Shown here: positions 52,001 to 63,500 of the stretch, piece by piece | How positions within the stretch are numbered: position 1 is the first letter of the stretch | Layout of the letters: every line of letters starts with the position of its first letter | Program-made: the position numbers and the translations under genes | DNA from: Lineus longissimus | Lineage: Eukaryota; Nemertea; Pilidiophora; Heteronemertea; Lineidae | Reading direction: 5' to 3' | Assembly (NCBI RefSeq): GCF_910592395.1 | Contig: NC_088310.1 | Coordinates: 20,467,501 to 20,531,500, forward strand | DNA: 64,000 bases | The notes under the pieces: model-generated | Databases searched by the model: none | Seen by the model: only the letters and a program-made list of their open reading frames with translations | What the model was told of the DNA's origin: nothing

Positions 52001-54912
52001 AGTAATTTGTGTGACCACCGTCATATATACTGTCAGTGTACTATATGCCTTGACAGATTTTCTGTTTTAGCCTAATCAGTGATCATTTCAAATTCCCTTG
52101 AATCAACCAATGAGAACGATGTATTTTCTTCATTTTAATGACCAGTTAAACCCATTTCCAGAATCTCTGCAACACGCTGCGGAATCTCGATTCGGCCAAA
52201 GTCGACGAGCTTAAGATAGCAACAGAACCAACCACAAAGCAGCTGAAGATCTCGTGTGCGATGGAGCAATTTAAAACATTTCTTGGGGTAGGTCGGATTT
52301 TTTTCTTTAAGCCATTCTTTGCCATTCTTTGTAAATAAAGTCTTATCCGTGGTTTCAAGAGTCAGTTCAATGCAACCCGAATATCAATATACACAATTTG
52401 CAAGGAATTGTATGCACCGGGATTTGATAGTTCTTCTTCCAAAGACCAGAGCAATGCTTTCCCTTGTACATGTAACTCTCAGCAAAGTTTTACTTTATTC
52501 CGGTTCTCAATCAATACATTTCATGGCAATGGTAGCCTTATTATGCATGTACTTGTATAGTTCAGTAGATTTTCAATGCAATCTTATTCTTTACAGACAT
52601 CCACATCACCGTCATTAAGTGTACCCCTCGACTCCGACGATGTTCCAACATTCATGGATAGTAATACAGCCATCTACGACAGGTCGTCACTCAGCGCTGA
52701 CTTCAACAACTACTTCGAGGTGAGTTGCAGCCCATCGTATGATAACATTGCCGCAATGGTACTTGTGACTTGGCTAGACAGTCACTGCTGCATGCTCTGA
52801 TGAAAGGCTTTGCTATTATTCGGAGTTGTTCTTCTCCATACACAGCGAGTCGTACAGGCATAATCCCTCATGCCATGTCTCCCTTTTGATTGCTGCCAGC
52901 CTTCAACAGCCTTCCAGGGCGTGCTCAACAGTCATGGGTTCCGTGTCGCAGGGCAGATGTGGCTATATGAGATAGCCATTTACGATATCGTTTCTCCTTC
53001 AGGTTGGCATCGCCTATTGGCTGACCAACCAGTACAATATGAACACCACCGCTGATTTCAAGACGTACAATGGTCTTATTGGAGAAATGAAGACAACGAA
53101 CACCCGTACAATCCAGTCCGGGCTTACGGGAGGTATGTTGCATCCAAAGTCACGGACACATCTCGAGAGCATTGGTACATGTACATGTACATTTGAAAAA
53201 CTAAAGAATGAAGATTGTCACTTCGGATGATGTGTAACTCTTCATTTGAATGCGTTATGCTTAGACGTCATAGAGTAACGACCCGATTGTTGAGACATTA
53301 GATTGCTTGCAGTGAGTGGATGCTACTTTCGCTCTGGTTCTGAATGAAGTCAATATCTTGCATCGTATCATTTTCTTCTTCTAGCTTATTATGGTACGAA
53401 ACTTCGGTTTATGTCGATTGAGGTGAATCTGACACTGAACCGCCAGTCTTTGGGTTATCCTGTTGGATTGCCAGTATATGAGAGTTGGCAGAACTTTATG
53501 AAAGAACAGGTAATGAATTTAGTTTCTGGCGTTTGGTATTTGTTCATTTTGTTCTTTCAATCATGCTTTTCCATCGGTATAACATTAGCGAATTTAAATT
53601 CAACTTTTAACTCGTCTATAAAAGCGAAGCGTCCTATTTAAATGTATCACAAACACCATCATTTTTTAACCTAGTGCATCACCTCTTGGCCTCTTGGCCT
53701 CGCCAAGTAACCGATAGAACAACAACGCACTTACCCTCTAGAAATCGTCACTACTTGAGTGAGCATCTCTTGCACAAACTATGTTCAAGCAACGAGACTC
53801 TTGATGTCCCTTCATCTTTCAGCTTGCACTTATGCCATCAAACCTCCAAGGCGGTTTCCAGTGTACCAGAGGCTCGTGGCACTACATAAAGGTCCAGAAA
53901 TCACTTGTGCTGTCAGCAGCTACTGGCATAGGAATAGGCATCGGCCTTGCCATACCAGTCATCTTCCTCGCTACCTGTAACTTCTCCCTGACCGCAGTTG
54001 CGATCCTGACTATCTGCTTCATCACGCTAGGGGTGGTGGGCATGCTTCCTTTAGCGGGCTGGAAACTTGGGGTAAGTCACCTATACCGTAAGGATTAGGG
54101 TAGGTGGGCATACTAACTGCCTCAGGCTGGCTTGAAACAAGGGGTTGCCATTCAGGGGCTGGCCACACTTTGCACTTGATGCGATGCCAGCCTGGGAAGA
54201 TGGGTGTGTTATCCCTTTAGAAGGCAATCCCGTAGCAACTTCTGACGACAGCAAGTAACTTTGCAAGTGGGGAATTTTCGATTTTCAGAATTTATGTTTG
54301 TTGTTTATACTTAGCTCATAGAGGATAAAAACCAGCATAGCCTGTATTGTGTGTAGCTTAAGGCTACTTTATTTTCTGTTTCATTCTCATTTTCAGGTTT
54401 TAGAATCTCTGAACCTTTGCCTGGTGGTGGGCCTGACAGTTGATTACGTTGTCCACATGGTTCAAGCGTACACTCACTCTCCGCGGAAGAAGCGCAACGA
54501 ACGGGTCCAGGACGCTCTGCGGCAGGTTGGAGTATCGGTCCTTTGCGGGGCCATCACAACTCTCGGATCTTCATTCTTTATGCTTTTCGCCAAGATCCAG
54601 TTCTTCATGCAGTTTGGATTGTTTATGTTTTGCACTATTGGTTTCGCTGTTTTTTATGCTTTGTTTTTCTTGATGTCCTTCTTGTCAATTTGCGGCCCTG
54701 AGGGAGATGATTGTTCTGTTGCACCGTGCTGCAAGAGGACTGGCGAGAAGTACTGCTCGTGTTGCCATGGTGATGTGACACCTGGGTCGGAAGGTTCGTT
54801 GGACACTGTCGAAAAAGTTGAGATTAAGGGTGTCAGTCCAGATGGGAGTGTAACATTAGGAGATGGAAACAACATCGGGTTTGGGGACAAGGAGACAGTG
54901 AGCAAAGCGTAA
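49091..54912 (+). CDS. Dispatched-like RND-family membrane transporter with sterol-sensing domain
   Basis: Nine coding exons: 49091-49583, 49865-51399, 51700-51924, 52162-52287, 52597-52719, 53003-53132, 53385-53509, 53823-54071 and 54397-54912. The frame is kept throughout, giving 1173 residues. The N-terminal 165 residues are cytosolic, with a Lys/Glu-rich probable coiled coil (about 115-155). TM1 lies at about 166-188, followed by a large extracellular loop. A sterol-sensing domain (about 420-580) contains GIGADDIFVFMDTW in TM4; GADD is typical of Dispatched, whereas Patched and NPC1 usually have GVDD. A cysteine-rich cytosolic loop lies at about 582-600 and TM7 near 644. The second RND half has VVGLTVDYVVHM in TM10 near 1011. 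Dispatched proteins export lipid-modified Hedgehog using a sodium gradient; that role is inferred here. It could instead be an invertebrate Dispatched-related paralogue. The start is the first ATG after a 5' UTR splice acceptor. Confidence 0.9.
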
Positions 54913-55203
54913 CCACTTAATAGACGACTGAACGAACTTGCGGTTTGACCTTGCGCTGCTCTCAGCAACGATAAAACACAAAAAAGCAACATCAGAGTTC
55001 ACGGAAGTTCGTCAGTTAGGAATGCAAATTGATACTAAGGGTGGAAATATTCGGCGCAATCTGTTAACTCCTTGTACAGCATAGGTCCTTTTTTTCTCCA
55101 CCTGACGAATCTGAATATAAAGCATATACATGTATTTAAGCTCACTGTGATAAGTTAACGTTTTACTTTGTTAGGTATGCCGTGTTTATGTATTTGTTAT
55201 GTG

Positions 55204-55209
55204 AATAAA
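55204..55209 (+). promoter_or_regulatory. Polyadenylation signal of the Dispatched-like gene
   Basis: AATAAA about 290 bp after the stop codon, followed by a TG/T-rich stretch suitable for cleavage. Confidence 0.6.
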
Positions 55210-55867
55210 AGTGGTAAAAATGTTTTGTTAGCTGCTCACTCTTTCAATGCAAAAGTAGCTAATATCATTCTGGGTTTGGTACGAGTCCACACTGATTGTG
55301 AGATGGCGAAACAGTATAACGACGAGGCATAACACATTTACGATTAAAAGTAGTTTATCTAACATGTCGAATACAATAAAATACACCGATAAGGCTAAAT
55401 GTATCGATAAAAAGAAGAGGCAGCGCCAAAATTTAAATGTCAATGCAAGATTACAGTCAGTACAAGTACAAAAGCATGACTCCAATCGGGAGTTGAATCA
55501 GTCACTAGGTGTGTAGTGGTATCGGTAAACCAATACCTTTACCCACTTCACACCGCAGCGAGAAATAAAGGTCACTCTGTGATCCAATACGGGTTTACCG
55601 CTGCTTTGAAATTGATGCAGTCTCATTGGATGACCGTATGACTTGATCGGGTTGCAAAATCGTTTTGGCGCTGCCAATTGCAGTCCCAGTTTCCGTATAC
55701 TGTATTTGATGCAATATATACATGGCATCTACTAAAGCAAGTGATAAAGTTAACATTTATATAAAATTATAAATTAGAAATGATGAATACGCCATTTGAT
55801 GAATACATGGTGTTTACCTTGAGAATACGCGAAAGTGCACGCGGTTTGCGCGGCAGGGGATTGGTTG

Positions 55868-55908
55868 ATATTTTTTTGACAGAGTTACATAGCTCTGTCA
55901 AAAAATAT
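55868..55908. repeat. Perfect-stem hairpin
   Basis: The arm ATATTTTTTTGACAGAG (55868-55884) is repeated in inverse at 55893-55908 across an 8-bp loop, with a one-base difference in the length of the T run. It may be the core of a small palindromic element. A terminator role is not supported, because it lies 660 bp beyond the poly(A) signal. Confidence 0.7.
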
Positions 55909-56220
55909 AATAAATAGTGTAATGTGTCCAGAAAAACAAGCTATTCATTGATTTGATTGAAAACAAGCCTTTAGAGAATGAAATATACCATACGCCTATG
56001 GCTGAAACATCGACACGTTAAACATTTAATATTGAAACGAGTCATACTTAGTATATAGTGAAGACCAATACCATATATAAAACTTTTGTAGCAACATTTT
56101 AATGACATCGGCATAATTTCCCGTCAAGGACTATTTTGTGGTTAGCTTCATCTTAGTTTGGCCATCACAAGATGCCAACGCCTCAGTTATGCTGCAAAAT
56201 GTGAGCCGACTGCGATCGGA

Positions 56221-56324
56221 AAGCCCCCAAAACGCCGCGAACGCAAACGCCTATCTCATTGTTAGTCATCGTGATGAGGAAACAAACAATGAAGTAGGCG
56301 TTGGCATTGGTGTTATGGGGGCTT
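56221..56324. repeat. Imperfect palindrome of about 40-bp arms
   Basis: The left arm 56221-56263 and right arm 56285-56324 are inverted copies. They share AAGCCCCCA at the outer ends and AACGCCTA with CATTGTT at the inner ends, with small mismatches and a 3-bp length difference. The central spacer is 21 bp. A further related word, GCCAACGCCT, lies outside at about 56174. This looks like a decayed foldback or MITE element. Confidence 0.6.
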
Positions 56325-57187
56325 GCGAAAACACCCGAGTGTATTTCGAGCCCACCAACAACCGCTCGAGATATGCGGGACTATATGTATGAATGACAGT
56401 TTGAAAGGTCCAATTTGAAGAGAAAAAACATAGAATTCTACACTTTTGGTCTGGTGGAACGAACGACTATCCATCAAGGTGAACGCCGCCTCAGTCACGA
56501 GTTTAGATAAATCGTCCGCAAAAGCTACTTAATTAAGTGTAAAGTTCCCGTTTGTGTAAATGAAAGCTATTCCATATGCCTTTCCCCTTCCCTGTTCTGA
56601 ATTGCCCACATATAATTACTGTAGGCCTGACTGTTAGAGATCCTTATCCAGCGTCGTTTCTCGTTCCAGTGAAGGAAAATACGTCCCTGCAGATGAGACA
56701 TAACTCGGCACTACCAATTTGTCGTCCATCTCGACTCTTAATCGCCGAACTCAGTCGTCAAATAAAGTCAAGTCCTAATACCAGCAGCCCACGCATGCGC
56801 AGCACTCTTCGTCGAATACAAATTGATCAAGCATGGTTCTTTCATCAACTGGAGCGTACACCGTGACATTCTGAAAGGATATCTCACAGCCAAGTCTACA
56901 GTATCTGCAGCTGCCCGTTTAGGTGATGCCATCTTATGAAATTCAGTGGCACCTACTTCGTGTTTCTTTGGTACGATTATCAGGCTTTTTGACTTCTTTG
57001 ATTCCCAGATGGCGCGTGAGGCATCGGCCCTGCGACAGCAAAGAAGAGGCTGGTCTAGCGATTCTCGCGAGCTTCAATTTGGGCTGAAAGGAAACAGGAA
57101 AAAAATCGACGTGATGGTCAAATTCTTTGTTGGTTGTATTTGTTGAAATTTCGGTTAGTCGCAATTTTAGAATGGGTAGATGTCAGT

Positions 57188-57259
57188 GGGGATGTAGCTC
57201 AGTGGTAGAGCGCTCGCTTCGCATGTGAGAAGTCCCGGGTTCAATCCCCGGCATCTCCA
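57188..57259 (+). tRNA. tRNA-Ala, anticodon CGC
   Basis: A 72-base cloverleaf. The acceptor stem GGGGATG pairs with CATCTCC (one G-T pair), the D stem GCTC with GAGC, the anticodon stem CTCGC with GTGAG around loop TTCGCAT (anticodon CGC, reading GCG), and the T stem CCGGG with CCCGG around TTCAATC. The discriminator base is A; no CCA is encoded, as usual in eukaryotes. The A-box TAGCTCAGTGG and B-box GGTTCAATCCC are intact. TTTT at 57262-57265 can end Pol III transcription. No intron. It lies between the 3' ends of two convergent protein genes. Confidence 0.97.
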
Positions 57260-57500
57260 TATTTTACTTCCGATTCACTTATTAAGATTCCGGGCGTTCT
57301 TCATCGCATACTTTTTTTGTAAAACCCTTCAAAAATCAGTGGCCAATGGGGTACTTGTTGTATTACAGGAAAGAAGAGTCCATTTATCATTTTCTTTGTC
57401 GACCATTGCTATCATTGACCCTTGCAGACTGCATGTTATTCGTCGAGTGTATGGGGATTTTCAGTCCAGAAGGATTTGCATTTCTGTCACACCTGTAGAC

Positions 57501-60500
57501 CTAGTTACCTTTCTTCTTAAAGTCCCTGTTCTCTATTACAGCAGCGAGGACTCCAACCACGACACCAATCGCCAGAATGATAAACGGAATGGCAAAGTCT
57601 TCAAGGTCCAGGGAATACATCAGACCATCCTTGAGGTTCAATCGAATGGCACTTCTGTCATCCTGCATCCCCTCGCACTCTCCTTTAAACCATTTCTTCT
57701 CCAGCTGTACTAGCTCGCCATTTTCTTGTAAAAGCAACATGGCGTCGCTAAGGTCACGGTGATACGGCGATCCTTTGGCCGTCGCGAACGCGTAGTTCGC
57801 GATATTGAGCGGGTAGCCTACTTTTGTCAGATCGCAAGGGCTTTTGTTGACCACGAAGGTCGCCATGGCCGACTCCATGATGAAGGCATACCTTCCACCA
57901 GATGATCTAACACGAGCTATACCATCTGAAATGGTTTTCATGAACACCGTAGGCTCTGCCACGCTCATGAATTCCCACATTTTTTGCAGGGTGGGGTTCT
58001 GGGATTTCTTGAAGAAAGCCATGGTTGAGCCTTCGGCGACCGTACCGTAAGCGATGCTGGTCTGCTGGGCTAGGTCGATGTGGGAGGAGATTGGAAGTTC
58101 CATTGAGTCCGATAGGCGCCCGGATGTCATGATTTGGCCGGCAAAGTTAGCGGTGTAGGCACAGATAGTGAAGACGGCGAACAGCCACCACGAGACCATG
58201 ACAATACGGGTGGCGACCGCTCGAGGAGTCACAAGGTACCCTGTGGAAGACAAAACAACTGTACGAGTGTGGCTGTTGTTTCCATGGTTTACCCTATTAA
58301 AAAGTCATGGTCTCTCCAGCAGTATATTGTATGGAAACACTGAAATATGGAGAACAACCAAAGACGCTACACCAGAATCGCAATATCTAGCACAAGGTCT
58401 GCGTCATGGGTCGACTTTTTGTCAGTAATGATGTAGATCATCGCAAATTTCATATCTACTAAAGAGAGCCACGGAAATGGCCATTGCCTCATCAACTGTC
58501 AACTCACCTTGCCATGTCAACTGACTGAATACGAGCCATAGCGTGTTTTTGAGGTTGAGCTGTGCTCCCTGTTCCTCAGACACCTTCCCCTCCGCGGCTA
58601 GATGAGGCAGCTCGTAAGGGTTGAACCTACTGATGGAATAGACCGCGATGGAAGCGAATCCAAAGGATGCTAGGATCATGATCCACACACCCGCACTCAG
58701 GGGCTGGAGAAGCAGGAGGGCGGACGACCCCGTAGGTTCGCGTATCTCTGGCTTCTTCAGCACGATGATGGGGCCGGCTGTTTGGAATGGAATAGTAAAG
58801 TCGACGTACTCCTCCCTCTCCTTGGTCACAGTTAAGGCTGCTGCTGCTATGTGCGCCTCCTGGAAGACACGTTATCAATCAGACTAGACCAAAGCAACGG
58901 TAATGAAAAGGAAATTGCTCATCACGAACTCTATGCAAGTAAAAGGCCTCCAGATTTCTGCTTGATTTTAACACATTTCCCATCATCAATGGATTCTCGA
59001 ATTCTGAACTTTATCATGATGTCGAACAATGGGCTTGGCGTCCGCGTTTACGTTTCGCGGGCTTTGTTTCGCTTACCCCTGTCAAAATCTCCCCAATCAT
59101 TCCGTTCCATTTTTTCTCCGATGCATTCACTATCATCCCGTATTTTTCATCTTTGACTTCCTGGAAGGTGAACTTGTACTTGTTGCTGGTCACCTCAGAT
59201 ACCTTCTTAAGGATGTCCACCACGAGACCTTCATATCCACGTTGAGGGCCCTTCCTGAGGTAGGGGTCATTCTTGAAAAAAAGAAATGAAACAGAATGCT
59301 CCAAGGTGTATTGATAAAAACGCAGCGCAAAAAAACATAAGAAATCTGGAGTTTGAGATGTATATTACTGCCAGTATAGTCTGTGACTGTTCAGAGCCAT
59401 CATGTATCTACGCGTTATTTTGCTTTTTTCCTGCTTTCAGCATCATCGAGTAATAACTGTTGGATTCAAGGAGCCCTGGAGGTGAGTGTTTCGTTTTTGA
59501 TACACCCTGATACTCATAGACGGCTAGCCGCAGCAAAAGGTTGCGGGCCAACCTCAAGATACAGCACTATATTACCAACGGATATAGAATCAATTAGCTT
59601 TAGTTTAGACTTAAGCAAACATGGTTAATGCAACATACTTACGATAATGGATGTAACTTTCAGGGTGACCTGCAATTAGAAGATATCAGAAAAAGTCTAA
59701 CACTTGTCGACATGTTTCTATATAAATCTCATTTCCCTCTCAATTACCGAATTGTGAAAGACACCAAATGTTAAAAGCAGGAGAAATATTAACACGTCTT
59801 TCCCATCTTGTGACTTGTGTAGCAGGAGGTATTAGCCGGGGCATTACCCCTGGTCTTTCACAACTGGTGACTGGAGTGGTAGTAGGAATAAAGTCCCCTG
59901 TCTTTCAAAACTCATTAGATCTTGGTGAGCACCTTTTGATTTCTTTCCACAGTACTCCACACTAATTCAGTTGGCACCATCCCTTGATGAGAAAACAGCG
60001 CATCCATGGCGCTTGATAGAAGAAGAGACGCCATAGGATTTAATTTTGAGGTAATATACCTCATAAATGAGGTCTTATTTGCGGTGTTATTTCCCACACG
60101 TGTACGCACAGAAGCGATTCGGGTATTAATTATGATTTACTCCGCTGTTCTACTGTCCAATAATTAGATAATACATTATCAAGCGTGCATTCGGACACTC
60201 TTAGAGGAAGTTGTGCTATTTCCCAAAGGACACAACTTATTCGTGCTAACCGAATCTCATCGATACTTCCTTCTGTAATGTCGCAGAAGGAATGGCTAGG
60301 ATAGGTAGCGTTGACTATAATACCGGTGTAATAGGAAAGTCTAATCCCTAGAAAAAATGTCCTTAAGAAACACTTAATAGATTCTGCTGAGATTGTTAAT
60401 AAGATATCAAGAAGTGATTACCACAGGTGATTGTTTTGCTTCACATATTTTTCAGGGTAGCACAAAAGGTAGATTCAGAATGTCATCTTGATGACGACCC

Positions 60501-63500
60501 TTGGTTTTTTAGATGGAATGTACACAATGGTGGTATTATTTTGGTTGTGGGCATCCTGAGATCAGGCTTTTTACTCCTAGTAGGCAAGTACGTCATATCA
60601 ACAGACGGAGTAAATTTAAAAGCACCAGGATGGGTTGTATGTCGCTGTTCGCCATCAATTTTTTAAATGATAGCTTCCATTTGATATAGCCCGTTTAAAA
60701 GGCTCCGATCCCCTGTAAATCTCCCGTGGAGGTGCCATATGCCAGCACTGTTCCCTGGCACTACACTTGTGCTATCAGTTGATCATTTCGTCTGCCATTT
60801 TCATCCTTCTGTTTCTAGAGCCTGTTGGTTCACCTGCAACAGGTGTTTGGATTATGTACTACATTGTATATTACTTGTATTGTTAGAAACAGTAAAGCCC
60901 ACACCCACATCGTACAAACGATAGAGTTATTACAGTGCATGTTTACCTTATCTTTGGCTTTTTATTGCACTGAATGATCTGGAGGCAACGCCCGAAAACA
61001 ATCATCATGCAAAAACAATTGTCGAAAACAGTGGAAATATTTACTTTGTTTGTTGTTGAGCGGGTCTACAAAAATCGAAGGAAAGTGGAAAGCTTTCGTT
61101 GGTCTTGTTGTAACAGATTGGCGAACATAGGCCTATACCCCGTTTCCCCGCCCCGCTTCGCCAAACAAGATCTGCTTAGCAACCTGAGGAAAACGATGAA
61201 GATAACTAAAGGTATGTCGACGATTACTCCGAGTTTGATTTCATCTGGTTTGTTTCTAAGCTTTTTCTCAAAGTGCTCCTACTTCTAGCGAGACATTTTA
61301 AGTATACCTCCGCATCAACATCATTTCAGATTGTATCGATATCAGAAAGACGGGCGGCCTGTTCACTCGCTTAAGATGAAATTATGGCTTTTCTGGTTTC
61401 TAGCGAAGAGGAAAACAGGTATATCTAATCGAAGGTACACGGGCAACTACATGCATGCTTCTAACCTTAGAGTACTCTAAGTGCTAACATACTTATTGCC
61501 ACTTTGTACCACAAACACTAATAACCTCTTTCAGTGTTCTGAAGTAAGTTAAATATGTCAAATATGGAAAAGCAGTTCGAATGTAAATGCGGCATCGGGA
61601 CGAAGCCCATGTAAGTTGAAAGTGAAATTTTGCAAGGTTATTTCATAGTTACGTGTACCACATGATAGATATAGGCATTTTATTTGGTTAAGTGAATCTA
61701 CACTTCGCAATTAAAATCCATCCCAGGGTTCTACCACACTCCGAAAAGCAAGTCATAATCAAAGTCTTATTTTTAAAAATGTAAAGTAATTATCAACTAA
61801 AGTGGTTTCCAGTCGCTGCGAATAATTTCCTTCATACGTCACTTTGCCAATAAAATCCTGTGATCATTATCATGTATTATGCATCAGGTTTTGTGCTGAA
61901 AAACTGCATCAGCATTGGCTTCATGATGAAACAACGGGACAGAAAATACGCTGTGGTTTTAAACTCCCCAGCATGCGCCCAGTCTCATTTTCGGGTTGGA
62001 AGGGAGACCAGTGGCATAGTGGTCAGAGCGCCGGGCTAGACAAAACTTCTCAGAAGTGCACTCTTCTACGTACGTTACAAAACCAATCGATGGTACTTCT
62101 CTGCAACTCCTTCTTCAAACAAATCTTTTTTCTTACAATCTCTCAATAAAATTTTCCCTGGGAGAATCTGAAGGTCACATCACAGCTGAGCTTTCCATGT
62201 TTTCTCTAATTACTCCAACAATAATGTATAATTAGCCATGGGAAATTTTCTAATTACAGAAATGTTCTTTTAGCTAACGGGAGATGAGTGAGCCAGCGTT
62301 GAATCAGTTGATGAGAATGACTATATTAGGTTCGACCCAGGGGAGAACTGTATACGGAGCAATCCGGCAGTGAGACGACGGGAGAGTCACAGCCACCAAC
62401 AGTGAGAATGCAGCATGCAGTACTGGTAACGCACGCGCACACGCTTTGAAGAGGTTGCAGAACCCGATTACTTTTAGGTACTTGGCTGCAGTATTTTAAG
62501 TGTACTAGAAACATTCCCACGCTGATGCTGTCTTTTCTCAACTGCAGAAGCGATTCTTACTTATCTGAAATCTATTCTCCCAAGGTGATAAATTTCATGC
62601 CAAAGAACATACATCTGAATATATCACTATCTCTATACATTTCCTGAGAGAAAGTTATTTTCTAACTTGAAACATTAGCACTTTAACAATACATGATCGT
62701 ACTATGACTGTGAACGAAAACCTGCATTACTAGGGCAGAAACTGTGAAGGTAAACGTAGGGGAATCACCTACGATGCCTTTAGATTTCACTAAAATGGGA
62801 AGAGCCTCTTCGCAGTCGCAACATTTTATTTTTTTTGCAATGCACTTTAGAAAAACAGCTAACGTTAGTTATATTGGTTTGGATTGGGTTACTTTTTGTT
62901 TATGTACTTAGTTAACACCAGAATATCGCCTGAAAATAGACTTAGTTCCAGTCTCCACGCAAGTATAACTTCAGTACTGTTCACTCTCTCTGACTTTATG
63001 GTATCTGCCCACTGAGAACGAATCATGAAATTACGGCGGTTATCGACGCTAAGGTATCCTAGCAAGGGATTTGTATGGTTGATCTCGGCGTTGAGGTAGT
63101 GATCGCGCTGAACTTGGACTACAACCCGTGCTCAAGAAGCCTACTATCAATAGTAAGATGAAAAAACTGTTGTGGGCATGTTGCACCTGTAAATACTTCG
63201 TGATAATGTGAACTGGCTCATTCATTACCATGCTTACTGCAAAGCTTTAGGATGATTTAGCTCTGTTCAACTAACTTCCTCGACCATTTAAATCTAATAA
63301 AGAGAAAAACGTTCAGTAATACGCGGGCAAGGAAAATCTTAAGAAATTCAATTTGACGCCGGGGGGGGGGGGTAGTGGCTATACAGTTATTTGGCGCCAT
63401 ATAGAATTTGAGATATCCAGAATGGTTCGGCGGTGTCTTTTACGAGTGAAGACCCTATGGGTTATCTGGTTGTTGCATTGTGTCACAGTGATAAAATGAA

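Larger units (their letters stand above)
54913..57187. other. Intergenic region between the transporter and tRNA-Ala
   Basis: Holds the transporter 3' UTR and two inverted-repeat structures (55868-55908 and 56221-56324, listed separately). Open frames at 56138-56392, 56576-56866 and 56946-57146 have no recognised domain; the first is largely made of the palindrome. No further gene is supported. Confidence 0.5.

Noticed and set aside
52870-53002. Open frame before exon 6 of the transporter that might be an extra exon
   Set aside because: No donor keeps the frame. Exon 5 joins exon 6 at 53003 in phase 0 and gives continuous transporter sequence.
59441-59481. Plus-strand RVITVGFKEPW between AG and GTGAGT, like the opening of a glutamate receptor ligand-binding domain
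   Set aside because: It is on the opposite strand to the real receptor, whose own first strand is encoded at 59643-59669. No downstream plus-strand S1 sequence exists, so this is taken as coincidence.
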